In this document: piece by piece, positions 18,977 through 26,236 of the stretch
Numbering within the stretch: position 1 is the first letter of the stretch
Layout of the letters: each line of letters starts with the position of its first letter
Translations under genes and position numbers: made by a program
NCBI GenBank assembly: GCA_902464565.1
Contig: CABQJV010000007.1
Location: 34,805-98,804, forward strand
DNA: 64,000 nucleotides
Direction of reading: 5' to 3'
Source of the DNA: an uncultured Collinsella sp.
GTDB taxonomy: Bacteria; Actinomycetota; Coriobacteriia; Coriobacteriales; Coriobacteriaceae
Notes under the pieces: generated by a model
Databases searched by the model: none
Seen by the model: the letters and a program-made list of their open reading frames with translations, nothing else
Told to the model about the DNA's origin: nothing

Positions 18977-20191
18977 TTACCGTGCATTAAAAACGTAGCG
19001 GTCCAGGCGGTCGCACGCTTCTCTTACGCGCGAAAGCGGCAGCGCCAGATTCACGCGAATGTGACAGGGCCCGTGGAACGGGCGGCCGTCCTGATACCCC
19101 ACGCCCACGCGCGCCCCCTCGTCGAGCAGCCACTGAATATCGCGGCCATGCTCGCGGCACCACTCGGTGCAGTCCAGAAACACCATGTACGTGCCCTGCG
19201 GACGTGAAAACGCGACGCCCTTCCAGTGTTTTTCTGCATACGTGCAGAAGTACTCGATATTGCCGGCAAGCACCTGGTTGAGCTCGTCCACCCACTCGTA
19301 GCCCTGCGGCTGGTAGGCACCGATAAGCGCATGCATGGAGAGGACGTTCATCTCGTTGTAGTGAGTCTTGTTGGACACGGCGCACACGCGGTCGCGCAGC
19401 GTCTCGTTGTAGATGATGTGGTAGCTGCCAACCAGACCCGCCAGGTTGAACGTCTTGCTGGGCGCGTAGAGGGCAACCGTGCGCATGCGGGCGTCCTCGC
19501 TCACCGACTGCGTCGGGATGTGCTTGTGTCCCGGCAGGATGATATCGGACCAAATCTCGTCCGAGATCACCACGCAATCGTGCTGGCGATAGATGTCCAT
19601 GGCGCGCTCGATCTCGTCGCGTTCCCATACGCGGCCGCAGGGATTGTGCGGCGAGCAGAACACCGCGGCATGGATGTGGTTTTGGGCGAGCTTGTGCTCC
19701 ATGTCCTCAAAGTCCATACGCCACACGCCCTGGTCGTCGAGCTTAAGCGGGCTGTGAACAATGTGATAGCCCGCGGCCTCAATGGACTTGGTAAAGCCGA
19801 TGTAGGTAGGGCTGTGGACCAGCACCGCATCGCCCGGCTGGACATACGCGCGCAGCGTCGACACGACGCCGCCCAGCACGCCGTTTTCGTAGCCGATATG
19901 TTCAGGGCTCAAACCTTCGACGCCATTGCGGCGGTTCTGCCATTCGATGATGCGATCGAAGTACTCAGCGCGCGGGTTAAAGTAGCCAAACATGGGGTGC
20001 TGGGCACGCTGAATGATGTGTTCCTGGACCGTGGGCACCGTGGCAAAATTCATGTCGGCCACCCACATGGGGATGCGGTCGAAGCCCTCGTCGGGTGCGT
20101 TCGGGGCCATACCGGGGATCTCACCCCAGGAGTCAACAGCGATAGAGTCCATGCCGTGGCGGTCGATAAGCGAGCTAAAGTCGTATTTCAT
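18977..20191 (-). CDS. MalY/PatB family PLP-dependent C-S lyase or aminotransferase
   Basis: A 404-aa fold-type I PLP enzyme with the Schiff-base Lys in APSKTFNLAGLVGS, SPHNPCGRVW and a C-terminal HIRVNLALP. MalY/PatB proteins cleave cystathionine or cysteine C-S bonds, and some also act as aminotransferases or regulators. The start MKYDFSSLIDRHG is chosen because GGGAG lies six bases upstream. A GC-rich hairpin at about 18926-18964 may end transcription. It stands alone. Confidence 0.88.
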   Translation of the reverse strand: MKYDFSSLIDRHGMDSIAVDSWGEIPGMAPNAPDEGFDRIPMWVADMNFATVPTVQEHIIQRAQHPMFGYFNPRAEYFDRIIEWQNRRNGVEGLSPEHIGYENGVLGGVVSTLRAYVQPGDAVLVHSPTYIGFTKSIEAAGYHIVHSPLKLDDQGVWRMDFEDMEHKLAQNHIHAAVFCSPHNPCGRVWERDEIERAMDIYRQHDCVVISDEIWSDIILPGHKHIPTQSVSEDARMRTVALYAPSKTFNLAGLVGSYHIIYNETLRDRVCAVSNKTHYNEMNVLSMHALIGAYQPQGYEWVDELNQVLAGNIEYFCTYAEKHWKGVAFSRPQGTYMVFLDCTEWCREHGRDIQWLLDEGARVGVGYQDGRPFHGPCHIRVNLALPLSRVREACDRLDRYVFNAR

Positions 20192-20302
20192 GCTGAGCTC
20201 CCGTACAAAGTGATTGTTTTGGTAGGCGTTATTGTCCACCAGCGTGGGCGGTTTTGGCGCGGGGTTTGGCGCTTAATTTGACGGGTGCGGACGAATGACT
20301 GG

Positions 20303-21040
20303 TTAGTCTCGTGCGTCGTTGACGGCGACTACGGTTAGCTGGGTTTCGTCGATCGTAAAAGATATGTCGAGCCCGGCGTAGGCCAGGTGATAGACGCGGT
20401 TTGGCTCGTGTTTGCTGCCCGCACGGCGCGGATCTTGGCGAAGGACTTCGACCAAGCCGGAGAGTTTTGCGGGCGGGACCATATCCTGCAGCGCTTGCGG
20501 GAACTCGACGTCGAGCTCTTGCCAGGGAGCATCCTCAATCCAGCCGCCCGTCGCATCCGGGTGACAGTCCGCGAACGGAATGTAGGGCTTAATGTCGTAG
20601 ATGGGCGTGCCGTCGCGCAGATCGGCCCCCAGCACATGGATGATGGGGCCGTCGTCGGTAAGCTCGACGCGATCGAGCTTGACGCAGGTAAGCCCAATGG
20701 GATTAGGGCGAAACGGACTGCGCGTGGCAAACACGCCCACACGTTCGGCTCCACCCAGACGCGGCGGACGCACGGTTTTCGACCATTTTGCGTTGGCGCC
20801 GGACCTGTCCTGCGTTTTGGCATCGGCGGCTATGTCCTTAGCCGTGCCGCCGGGCGTACCGTTTTCGAAGCGCCACAGCAGCCATAGGTGAGAGAAGGAG
20901 TCCAGACCCTCAACCGCTGCATTGGAGGCAAATTCCGGCTCAAAAACGATGCGTCCCTGCAGATGAGGCGCCAAAAAGCTGTTGCGCGGAATGCCGAACT
21001 TCTGCGGCAGGTCGGTATGTATGCGTGCGATAGGTTCCAT
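20303..21040 (-). CDS. trmO: tRNA (N6-threonylcarbamoyladenosine37-N6)-methyltransferase TrmO
   Basis: A 245-aa TsaA/TrmO-fold SAM-dependent methyltransferase that completes m6t6A37 in tRNA. Signature stretches include FATRSPFRPNPIGLTCVKL, IHVLGADLRDGTPIYDIKPY and the C-terminal DPRR...NRVY. The start MEPIARIHTD has no visible ribosome binding site. TACAAT lies seven bases before the ATG on the minus strand, so the message may be leaderless. A start three codons upstream is the alternative. Confidence 0.9.
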   Translation of the reverse strand: MEPIARIHTDLPQKFGIPRNSFLAPHLQGRIVFEPEFASNAAVEGLDSFSHLWLLWRFENGTPGGTAKDIAADAKTQDRSGANAKWSKTVRPPRLGGAERVGVFATRSPFRPNPIGLTCVKLDRVELTDDGPIIHVLGADLRDGTPIYDIKPYIPFADCHPDATGGWIEDAPWQELDVEFPQALQDMVPPAKLSGLVEVLRQDPRRAGSKHEPNRVYHLAYAGLDISFTIDETQLTVVAVNDARD

Positions 21041-21181
21041 GCCGGTCATTGTACGGCATGGAGGCGTGGGGCGTTGCGCGCAATTCTTCGCCGCGGTCCC
21101 CCGTCGTGCAACCAACGGTTGCTTGGAAGGGCGCCTGCCGCCGCGTATGCTTAAGCCATCAACCAGCAGAAAGGAGCCGCT

Positions 21182-22009
21182 ATGGCCTTTGCAGAAAAGC
21201 TCATTGCTGTCCGTCGCGCCCATCACCTTACCCAAGAGCAGCTTGCCGCTAAGCTCTTCGTCACACGCCAGGCCATCAGCCGGTGGGAGCGCGGCGAGGT
21301 CACACCGGGCATCGACATGATGAAGCTCATCGCCGCCGTAACCGGAGAACCGCTGTCCCACCTGCTCGAAATGCCTGAGCACTATTGCCAGAGCTGCGGC
21401 ATGATACTCACGCCCGACGACTGCGGCACCGATGCCACGGGCACCGCGACCGATCATTACTGCAAGTGGTGCTACGACCACGGCAAGTACACCTATGACA
21501 CCACCATGGAGGCAATGATTGAGGATTGTGCCCCGCGCCTGGCACAAAACACCGGCATGTCGCTCGACGAAGCCGTCTCGCTCATGGGCGCCGTCCTGCC
21601 GCAACTGGAGCGCTGGCGCACCGTGCAGGAAAACGAGGCGCGCTACGGTGCCGAGGCGCGGGCGCGCTACGGCGATGAGGCTATCGATGCAGCAAACGAA
21701 GCGTTGCTGGACATGGACCCCGAGACATGGAACGACATGAAGGAACTTGAACGCGCTATTCTGGGCCAGCTCTCGATTGCCATGGGCATTGGCGACCCAG
21801 AGAGCAACGAGGCTCGTAAGCTTGTCGCGATGCATCGTCGCTGGATTGCTCTCAACTGGGGATGCGAGCCCCAAGACGAGGCGTACCTGGGCCTCGCCCA
21901 CGGTTATCTTGCCGACCAGCGCTTTGTTGACTACTACGACAAGCCCTGCGCCACCGGAGCCACGGCGTTTCTGGTCCAGGCCATCGAGTCTTCGTTGACG
22001 CGCGCATAG
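21182..22009 (+). CDS. XRE-family regulator with zinc ribbon and C-terminal TipAS drug-binding domain
   Basis: A 275-aa three-part protein. An XRE helix-turn-helix (about residues 5-60, LTQEQLAAKLFVTRQAISRW) is followed by a short zinc-binding segment (Cys69, Cys72, Cys94, Cys97) and a TipAS-like domain (about 130-272, with YGDEAIDAANEALLDMDPET and HRRWIALNWG). TipAS domains trap thiopeptide-like drugs and normally sit on MerR-type heads. This one therefore probably senses a peptide or multi-ring ligand through a different DNA-binding head. AAAGGAG precedes the start. Confidence 0.8.
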   Translation: MAFAEKLIAVRRAHHLTQEQLAAKLFVTRQAISRWERGEVTPGIDMMKLIAAVTGEPLSHLLEMPEHYCQSCGMILTPDDCGTDATGTATDHYCKWCYDHGKYTYDTTMEAMIEDCAPRLAQNTGMSLDEAVSLMGAVLPQLERWRTVQENEARYGAEARARYGDEAIDAANEALLDMDPETWNDMKELERAILGQLSIAMGIGDPESNEARKLVAMHRRWIALNWGCEPQDEAYLGLAHGYLADQRFVDYYDKPCATGATAFLVQAIESSLTRA

Positions 22010-22060
22010 ACCGCGGCGGCTTTGGGTATTTCAATCAAAACCTCAACCGATTGGAGACCT

Positions 22061-22306
22061 ATGGCTACTAATCACGAGCTCGCGCTGTACGTTATGACCG
22101 GCTGCCCGTATTGCTTAAAGGTCAAGCACTTTTTGGCCGATAACGGCGTGACCATTCCCGAGCGCAATATCTCGACCGATTCCGATGCCGAACAGACACT
22201 CATCGCCGTCGGCGGAAAACGCCAGGTTCCCTGCCTGTTCATCGACGGCAAACCACTCTACGAATCGAGCGACATCATCGCGTGGGTGCAGGAAAACCTG
22301 CTCTAG
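22061..22306 (+). CDS. Glutaredoxin
   Basis: An 81-aa thiol-disulfide oxidoreductase with a CPYC active site at residues 15-18 and the GGKRQVPCLFIDG cis-Pro loop that binds glutathione or a similar thiol. GGAG precedes the ATG. It lies 51 bp after the XRE-TipAS gene on the same strand and may share its transcript. Because actinobacteria often lack glutathione, the physiological partner is uncertain. Confidence 0.9.
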   Translation: MATNHELALYVMTGCPYCLKVKHFLADNGVTIPERNISTDSDAEQTLIAVGGKRQVPCLFIDGKPLYESSDIIAWVQENLL

Positions 22307-22343
22307 TACGCACGCTCTGTCCGTCCAGGGCCCCAACCCATAC

Positions 22344-22413
22344 GACCCAAACATGTACACCAGCATCCAAAGTCGACATTTTTCGACATCTTTGGATGCT
22401 GGCGTACAGCATT
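22344..22413. repeat. Hairpin intergenic repeat, family D, copy 1
   Basis: TGTACACCAGCATCCAAAG at 22354-22372 pairs with its near-perfect complement ending at 22408, around the spacer TCGACATTTTTCGACAT. A nearly identical copy lies at 23424-23492, including the flanking acccaaaca and a T-rich tail. Confidence 0.85.
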
Positions 22414-22500
22414 TTGGTAGTCATGGACGCTCTTAGCCGGCTAATTGTTTGAGGAGACCTTTGGATTATGGCTGTTTGACGCCTCTGGAAAGGTTTCCGA

Positions 22501-22743
22501 GAGGGCTGTGGTCAAAAAAGGGCAAATATGAGTACTGCTACCTGTTTAGTAGCAGCGATTTTGATCACTTCAGGAACTATTCAACGTTCCACTCGTCCGC
22601 AGACGACGTTATTTCTCCTCATATGTTCAATAAAAGTAGCTCTTAATGGGAACAAATCTCATCAGGAGTTACAATTTATAGCAAATAAATGCAACCATAA
22701 TGGCAACAGTACTCATATTTGCCCTTTTTTGACCACGACCCTC
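22501..22743. mobile_element. MITE-like element with 37-bp terminal inverted repeats
   Basis: The left arm (22501-22537) and right arm (22707-22743) are inverted copies differing at about two positions; both contain GGTCAAAAAAGGGCAAATAT. The roughly 170-bp interior is much more AT-rich than its surroundings and has no gene. This is the structure expected of a non-autonomous transposable element or a large cruciform repeat. No clear target-site duplication was seen. Confidence 0.6.
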
Positions 22744-23057
22744 CAGAATAGTCGCTGAGAGCGACACTAAATGACAAAATCCGACACTTGAACGTTCTTA
22801 TATGAGTAGCCATTGAAGGACACCTAACGACTACTCCCATTCGCGACACACTGTGTCGCGAATTAAGCTGGCCCCATTACCGAAGACCAGTGAGAGCTCC
22901 TGCCCAGAATCTCAATAGCTTAATAAAGGGCTCCCCTCCGGAAGTTCAATGAGCATCCAAATTCCAAGCTGAAAAGCAAAGGAGTATCGAAGCCGTCAAT
23001 GCTCATTTCCTATCGAACAGGCAGGTCAAAACAAGCTAATTAGCCCGATGAACTGCT

Positions 23058-23089
23058 TGTATTTTTGTCTACAAAATTGTATACAAAAA
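23058..23089 (+). promoter_or_regulatory. Operator/promoter dyad upstream of the CopG-type gene
   Basis: Arms TTTTTGTCTACA (23062-23073) and TGTATACAAAAA (23078-23089) are 11/12 complementary. TTGTAT and TATACA boxes overlap the dyad. This is the expected layout for autorepression by a ribbon-helix-helix protein. Confidence 0.5.
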
Positions 23090-23139
23090 GAGAATCCGAG
23101 AACCGGCGCTCGACATTATGTCGATCGATAGGAGGCGCC

Positions 23140-23406
23140 ATGGATGCTAAGCAGCTCGAAAAGATGATGGGGTTTGCTCCCGGAGAGTTGAAGAAAGCCG
23201 CGGAAGCCTACGAAAAAGATGAGTGGCCGAAAGGTCGCACCATCAAGTTGGGAAGGCCACCAATCTCCGATGAGCCGAGCGTCGTTATATCAGCACGTGT
23301 GGGCGAATCGATTCTTGAGGCGTTTGACGAAAAAGCCAAACGCCATGGGCAAACACGCACGGAGCGGCTCAGAGAGCTCGTTACACTTGATGCACTGATT
23401 GCCTAG
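23140..23406 (+). CDS. CopG/ribbon-helix-helix type protein, antitoxin-like, no toxin partner seen
   Basis: An 88-aa small basic/acidic protein starting MDAKQLEKMMGF after GGAGG. The C-terminal half (VVISARVGESILEAFDEKAK, then GQTRTERLRELV) reads as an RHH dimerisation and DNA-binding fold, as in type II antitoxins. Its promoter overlaps a dyad, consistent with autoregulation. No toxin-sized gene lies on either side; the neighbours are repeats. It may be an orphan antitoxin or a solitary regulator. Confidence 0.65.
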   Translation: MDAKQLEKMMGFAPGELKKAAEAYEKDEWPKGRTIKLGRPPISDEPSVVISARVGESILEAFDEKAKRHGQTRTERLRELVTLDALIA

Positions 23407-23423
23407 GCCCGCTCCCCCGTCGG

Positions 23424-23492
23424 ACCCAAACATGTACACCAGCATCCAAAGTCGACATTTTTCGACATCTTTGGATGCTGGTGTACAGCTTT
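23424..23492. repeat. Hairpin intergenic repeat, family D, copy 2
   Basis: The stem TGTACACCAGCATCCAAAG (23433-23451) pairs perfectly with 23469-23487. The copy is almost identical to 22344-22413 and is followed by TTTTTG, so it could terminate transcription of the CopG-type gene. Confidence 0.85.
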
Positions 23493-23509
23493 TTGCTACA
23501 TAGTCGTTG

Positions 23510-23561
23510 GGGACGTTCTTAAATGACCAGTCGTTAAAGAACGCCCCCGATGACTAGTTAG
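23510..23561. repeat. Palindromic intergenic repeat, family A, copy 2
   Basis: gggacgttcttaaa (23510-23523) and ttaaagaacgcccc (23534-23547) form the stem, followed by gatgactagttag. It is a diverged copy of 1-58. It overlaps the stop codon of the Dus gene and may serve as that gene's terminator. Confidence 0.75.
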
Positions 23562-24511
23562 CCGTGGAAGCGAGCTGTGGGTGCAAGCGGCTGTTCACGA
23601 AAGACGCGCTCGACGGCAGCGCGGTATTCGTCGACCTTTTTGGTCTTGCGTACGATCTTGTGAACGGTAGTGGGGTCGGCGAAAGCGCACTTGGCGTAGA
23701 ACCACCACTCCTTCATGCGAAAGACCGCGTTACCGCCAATCTCTTCTGCATAGGCAGCAAACAGCGTGTCATGGAAACGCTGCAGCTCGGCTGTCGTGGC
23801 AGCAGGGCCGCCGTTGACCATACGGGCCAGAGCGGGGTTCGCGAGCAGGCCGCGCCCCAGCATCACATGGCGCGTGCCGGGATAGGCCTCCACCAGCGCA
23901 TCCATGTCCTCGAGATCAAAAATATCGCCGTTGTATGCCACCGGAAACGGCGCACGTTCCAGCGTCTCGCCATAAAACTCTTTGCGCGGCGAGCCCGCAT
24001 AACGGTCCTTCTGCACGCGCGGATGCACGATCAGCTCTGCCAGCGGCATGCGGCAATATAGATCGAGTACGCGCTCGTATTCGTCGTCGCTCTCCAACCC
24101 CAACCTGGTCTTGACCGATACCGGCAGCGGAGAGCGCTCACACACGTCACTCAAGAACACCTCAAGTTCGTCGAGATTACGCAAGAAACCCGAGCCCTTG
24201 CCCTTGGCGACAACCGTCCCCGAGGGGCAACCCAAGTTGAGATTGACCTCGCGATAGCCCATGTCGGCGAGCACCTGTGCCGCCCACACAAACTCGTCCG
24301 CGTTCTTGGACATCAGCTGAGGCACCACGTTGAGCCCCTGGTTATTGGCAGGATCGATCTCCTTAAACGCCTTGCCGCCAAAGCGGTTTCCCACCCGCGG
24401 CGGCGGCAAAAACGGCGTGTAATAACAATCGAGCGCGCCAAAGCACTCCGCATGCACGCGACGGAACACATGCCCGGTAATCCCCTCCATGGGGGCCAGC
24501 GAAAGAATCAT
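23558..24511 (-). CDS. tRNA-dihydrouridine synthase family protein
   Basis: A 317-aa FMN-dependent TIM-barrel reductase that makes dihydrouridine in tRNA. The N-terminal LAPMEGITGHVFRR, the NLNLGCPSGTVVAKGKGSGF loop with the catalytic Cys, KTRLGLE, the HPR motif and GRGLLANPAL are all present. The sub-type (DusA/B/C) cannot be fixed by eye. The stop lies within repeat family A. Confidence 0.9.
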   Translation of the reverse strand: MILSLAPMEGITGHVFRRVHAECFGALDCYYTPFLPPPRVGNRFGGKAFKEIDPANNQGLNVVPQLMSKNADEFVWAAQVLADMGYREVNLNLGCPSGTVVAKGKGSGFLRNLDELEVFLSDVCERSPLPVSVKTRLGLESDDEYERVLDLYCRMPLAELIVHPRVQKDRYAGSPRKEFYGETLERAPFPVAYNGDIFDLEDMDALVEAYPGTRHVMLGRGLLANPALARMVNGGPAATTAELQRFHDTLFAAYAEEIGGNAVFRMKEWWFYAKCAFADPTTVHKIVRKTKKVDEYRAAVERVFREQPLAPTARFHG

Positions 24512-24536
24512 CTACTCTTCTCTCATATCAACACAA

Positions 24537-24561
24537 CAAAGGGGCCGTCCCTTTGTCACAT
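24537..24561. repeat. Family B repeat, degenerate copy
   Basis: caaaggggccgtccctttg is shared with the full hairpin at 31028-31060, but the left arm here has decayed. Confidence 0.55.
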
Positions 24562-24645
24562 GCATTATGCCTTGCGCTTCAGGCGATTCACAAGGAAGAG
24601 GTAGCTACTGAACGATGACCACCCTCCAGCCGCACCCCATACAAC

Positions 24646-24826
24646 GAGGTCTAATACTTTTCCCGAGAAGTGAACGAGTGAAAACGGGCCCCCGAAGCAT
24701 CGGCACTTTCGAGATGCAATTTCCTGCGGTTTTGCCAGCCAAATCCTGCGGGTTTGACGTCTAAAAATGTCGATGCTTCGGAGGTCCAAGTATGGCCGTT
24801 CACTTCTCGGAAAAGTATTAGACCTC
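24646..24826. mobile_element. MITE-like element with 30/31-bp terminal inverted repeats
   Basis: The left arm (24646-24676) and right arm (24797-24826) are inverted copies differing by one inserted C; both contain TCTAATACTTTTC. An inner inverted pair CCGAAGCATCG/CGATGCTTCGG lies near 24691 and 24770. No gene is inside. It is flanked by family B hairpins at 24537 and 24843. This and the Dus/MFS spacer account for the 448-bp gap 24512-24959. Confidence 0.6.
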
Positions 24827-24842
24827 GATTTACATGCCACTC

Positions 24843-24875
24843 AATGTGACAAAATGGCTGCTTCTTTGTCACATT
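24843..24875. repeat. Family B hairpin, variant copy
   Basis: AATGTGACAAA and TTTGTCACATT form an 11-bp stem around ATGGCTGCTTC. The same arms occur at 31028-31060. Confidence 0.65.
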
Positions 24876-24959
24876 CGATGAAAAAGGGCACCGATGTTAG
24901 TCGATGCCCCAAAGCGGCTGCAGGTTAAGCCCTACAGCGTATGTCTAAGACGAATCGAA

Positions 24960-26225
24960 CTATTCGTCCCAGGAGAGGTTCTTACCAGTCTTTTTTGCCA
25001 GCAGCAAGAACAGGCCGATAATAACGTTGCACGCGATGCAGAAGATGAAGACGCCCTGGAAGGAGCCGACAAGCTCATAGACCTTCATCATAACGGGCAT
25101 GCCAAAGGCGCCGACGATATAGCCCACGGAGCAGATCAGCGCGAAGATGCGACCGAAATCGCGGGAGCCAAAGACATCCATAACCAAAACGGTCAGGGCA
25201 GTGCCAGCGATGACGTACATTACGTCGTTCACGCCTGCTGCGAGGATGCTGAGCGTCGAGTTGCCGCTGCTCATCATGAGCATGACAAAGGAGAGGATGG
25301 AGACAGCGAGCCAGCCCAGAATAGCCTTCGTGCTGCCAAACTTATCGCAAGTGGTGCCGACGATCGGATTGAGGAACAGATCGAAGAGCGATGCAGCGGA
25401 TACCATGAAGCCGCCCACCATGGAGCTAAAACCAACCTCGGAAGCATACGTCGGGAAGAGCTGGTTCATGCAGCAAGTGAGCTGAACGAGACAGAGGAAG
25501 CCGATGCAGAAGAAGAAGGCAGGCGACTTAATGGCGCGCGCATAGCTAACGCCACGCGTGCTATCCTCGGTCGTCTCCTCGGTCTCGGTGACCGTCTCGC
25601 CCTCGACGTAGCCATAGGGCAGCATGCCCTTGTCCTGAGGCTTATAGCGAATAATCAGGACGGAAGCGGGGAGAATGAGCACGGCGGAGACGCCAGCGAG
25701 CACCAGATAGCCAGTCCTCCAGCCAGCGGCCTCGATGACAGAGGTGATGACGGGACTCATGATGAGCATGTAAATCGAGTTCACTGCCCAAGCGAGACCG
25801 ATTGCCAGGCCACCAGATTTTTTGAACCACTGGTCAATAACGTCGGACATGGCGACGCCGGTGGTGAAGGCGAAGCAAACGCCAATCAGGGCGCCAGCGG
25901 CGATGAACATCCAGACTTCGGTGTAGAAGGCCATGCCTGCGCCGGCAGCAAGCAAAATAAGCTCGACAACGGGGAGCCAAACCTTGCCAACGACCTTGGG
26001 AATGAGTTTTCCGACAAACGGAAGAGCTGCCGCAAGACCAATGAGCGTTGCGGTGAAGTAATACGAGAAGATGGAATAGTCAAACCCGAACTCCTCGCAC
26101 ACGGGTGCGACGAAGGAGCCCGCGATGACGCTATAGGATCCGGTCGTGCCGGCAGACATAAGGCCGAGCGCGATTACGAGAACCCATGCGTAAACCTTGC
26201 TGCTCTTTAACTTTGCATTTTCCAT
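24960..26225 (-). CDS. MFS transporter linked to the deiminase/carbamoyltransferase genes
   Basis: A 421-aa major facilitator protein with twelve hydrophobic segments (LMSAGTTGSYSVIAGSFVAP near TM1-2; MSDVIDQWFKKSGGLAIGLA), resembling the oxalate/formate-antiporter-type MFS subfamily. It lies 11 bp after the carbamoyltransferase gene. It probably imports the deiminase substrate or exchanges it for the product, a role usually filled by an APC-type antiporter in agmatine operons. It is a clear paralogue of the MFS protein at 29603. GGAG precedes MENAKLKSS. Confidence 0.87.
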   Translation of the reverse strand: MENAKLKSSKVYAWVLVIALGLMSAGTTGSYSVIAGSFVAPVCEEFGFDYSIFSYYFTATLIGLAAALPFVGKLIPKVVGKVWLPVVELILLAAGAGMAFYTEVWMFIAAGALIGVCFAFTTGVAMSDVIDQWFKKSGGLAIGLAWAVNSIYMLIMSPVITSVIEAAGWRTGYLVLAGVSAVLILPASVLIIRYKPQDKGMLPYGYVEGETVTETEETTEDSTRGVSYARAIKSPAFFFCIGFLCLVQLTCCMNQLFPTYASEVGFSSMVGGFMVSAASLFDLFLNPIVGTTCDKFGSTKAILGWLAVSILSFVMLMMSSGNSTLSILAAGVNDVMYVIAGTALTVLVMDVFGSRDFGRIFALICSVGYIVGAFGMPVMMKVYELVGSFQGVFIFCIACNVIIGLFLLLAKKTGKNLSWDE

Positions 26226-26236
26226 TGATACAGCTC

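Larger units (their letters stand above)
22307..23139. other. Repeat-rich intergenic stretch (833 bp)
   Basis: No convincing gene is present. The stretch holds a family D hairpin repeat (22344-22413), an AT-rich MITE-like element with 37-bp terminal inverted repeats (22501-22743), and the operator/promoter of the CopG-type gene (23058-23089). Nothing recognisable was seen between about 22760 and 23055. Confidence 0.6.

Noticed and set aside
21041..21901. Upstream extension of the TrmO frame to 532 residues
   Set aside because: The extension is antisense to the XRE-TipAS gene and has no family features; TrmO homology begins at the ATG at 21040.
22344..23561. Repeats here considered as a CRISPR array
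   Set aside because: The copies are about 1 kb apart, are long hairpins, and lack regular spacers or cas genes.
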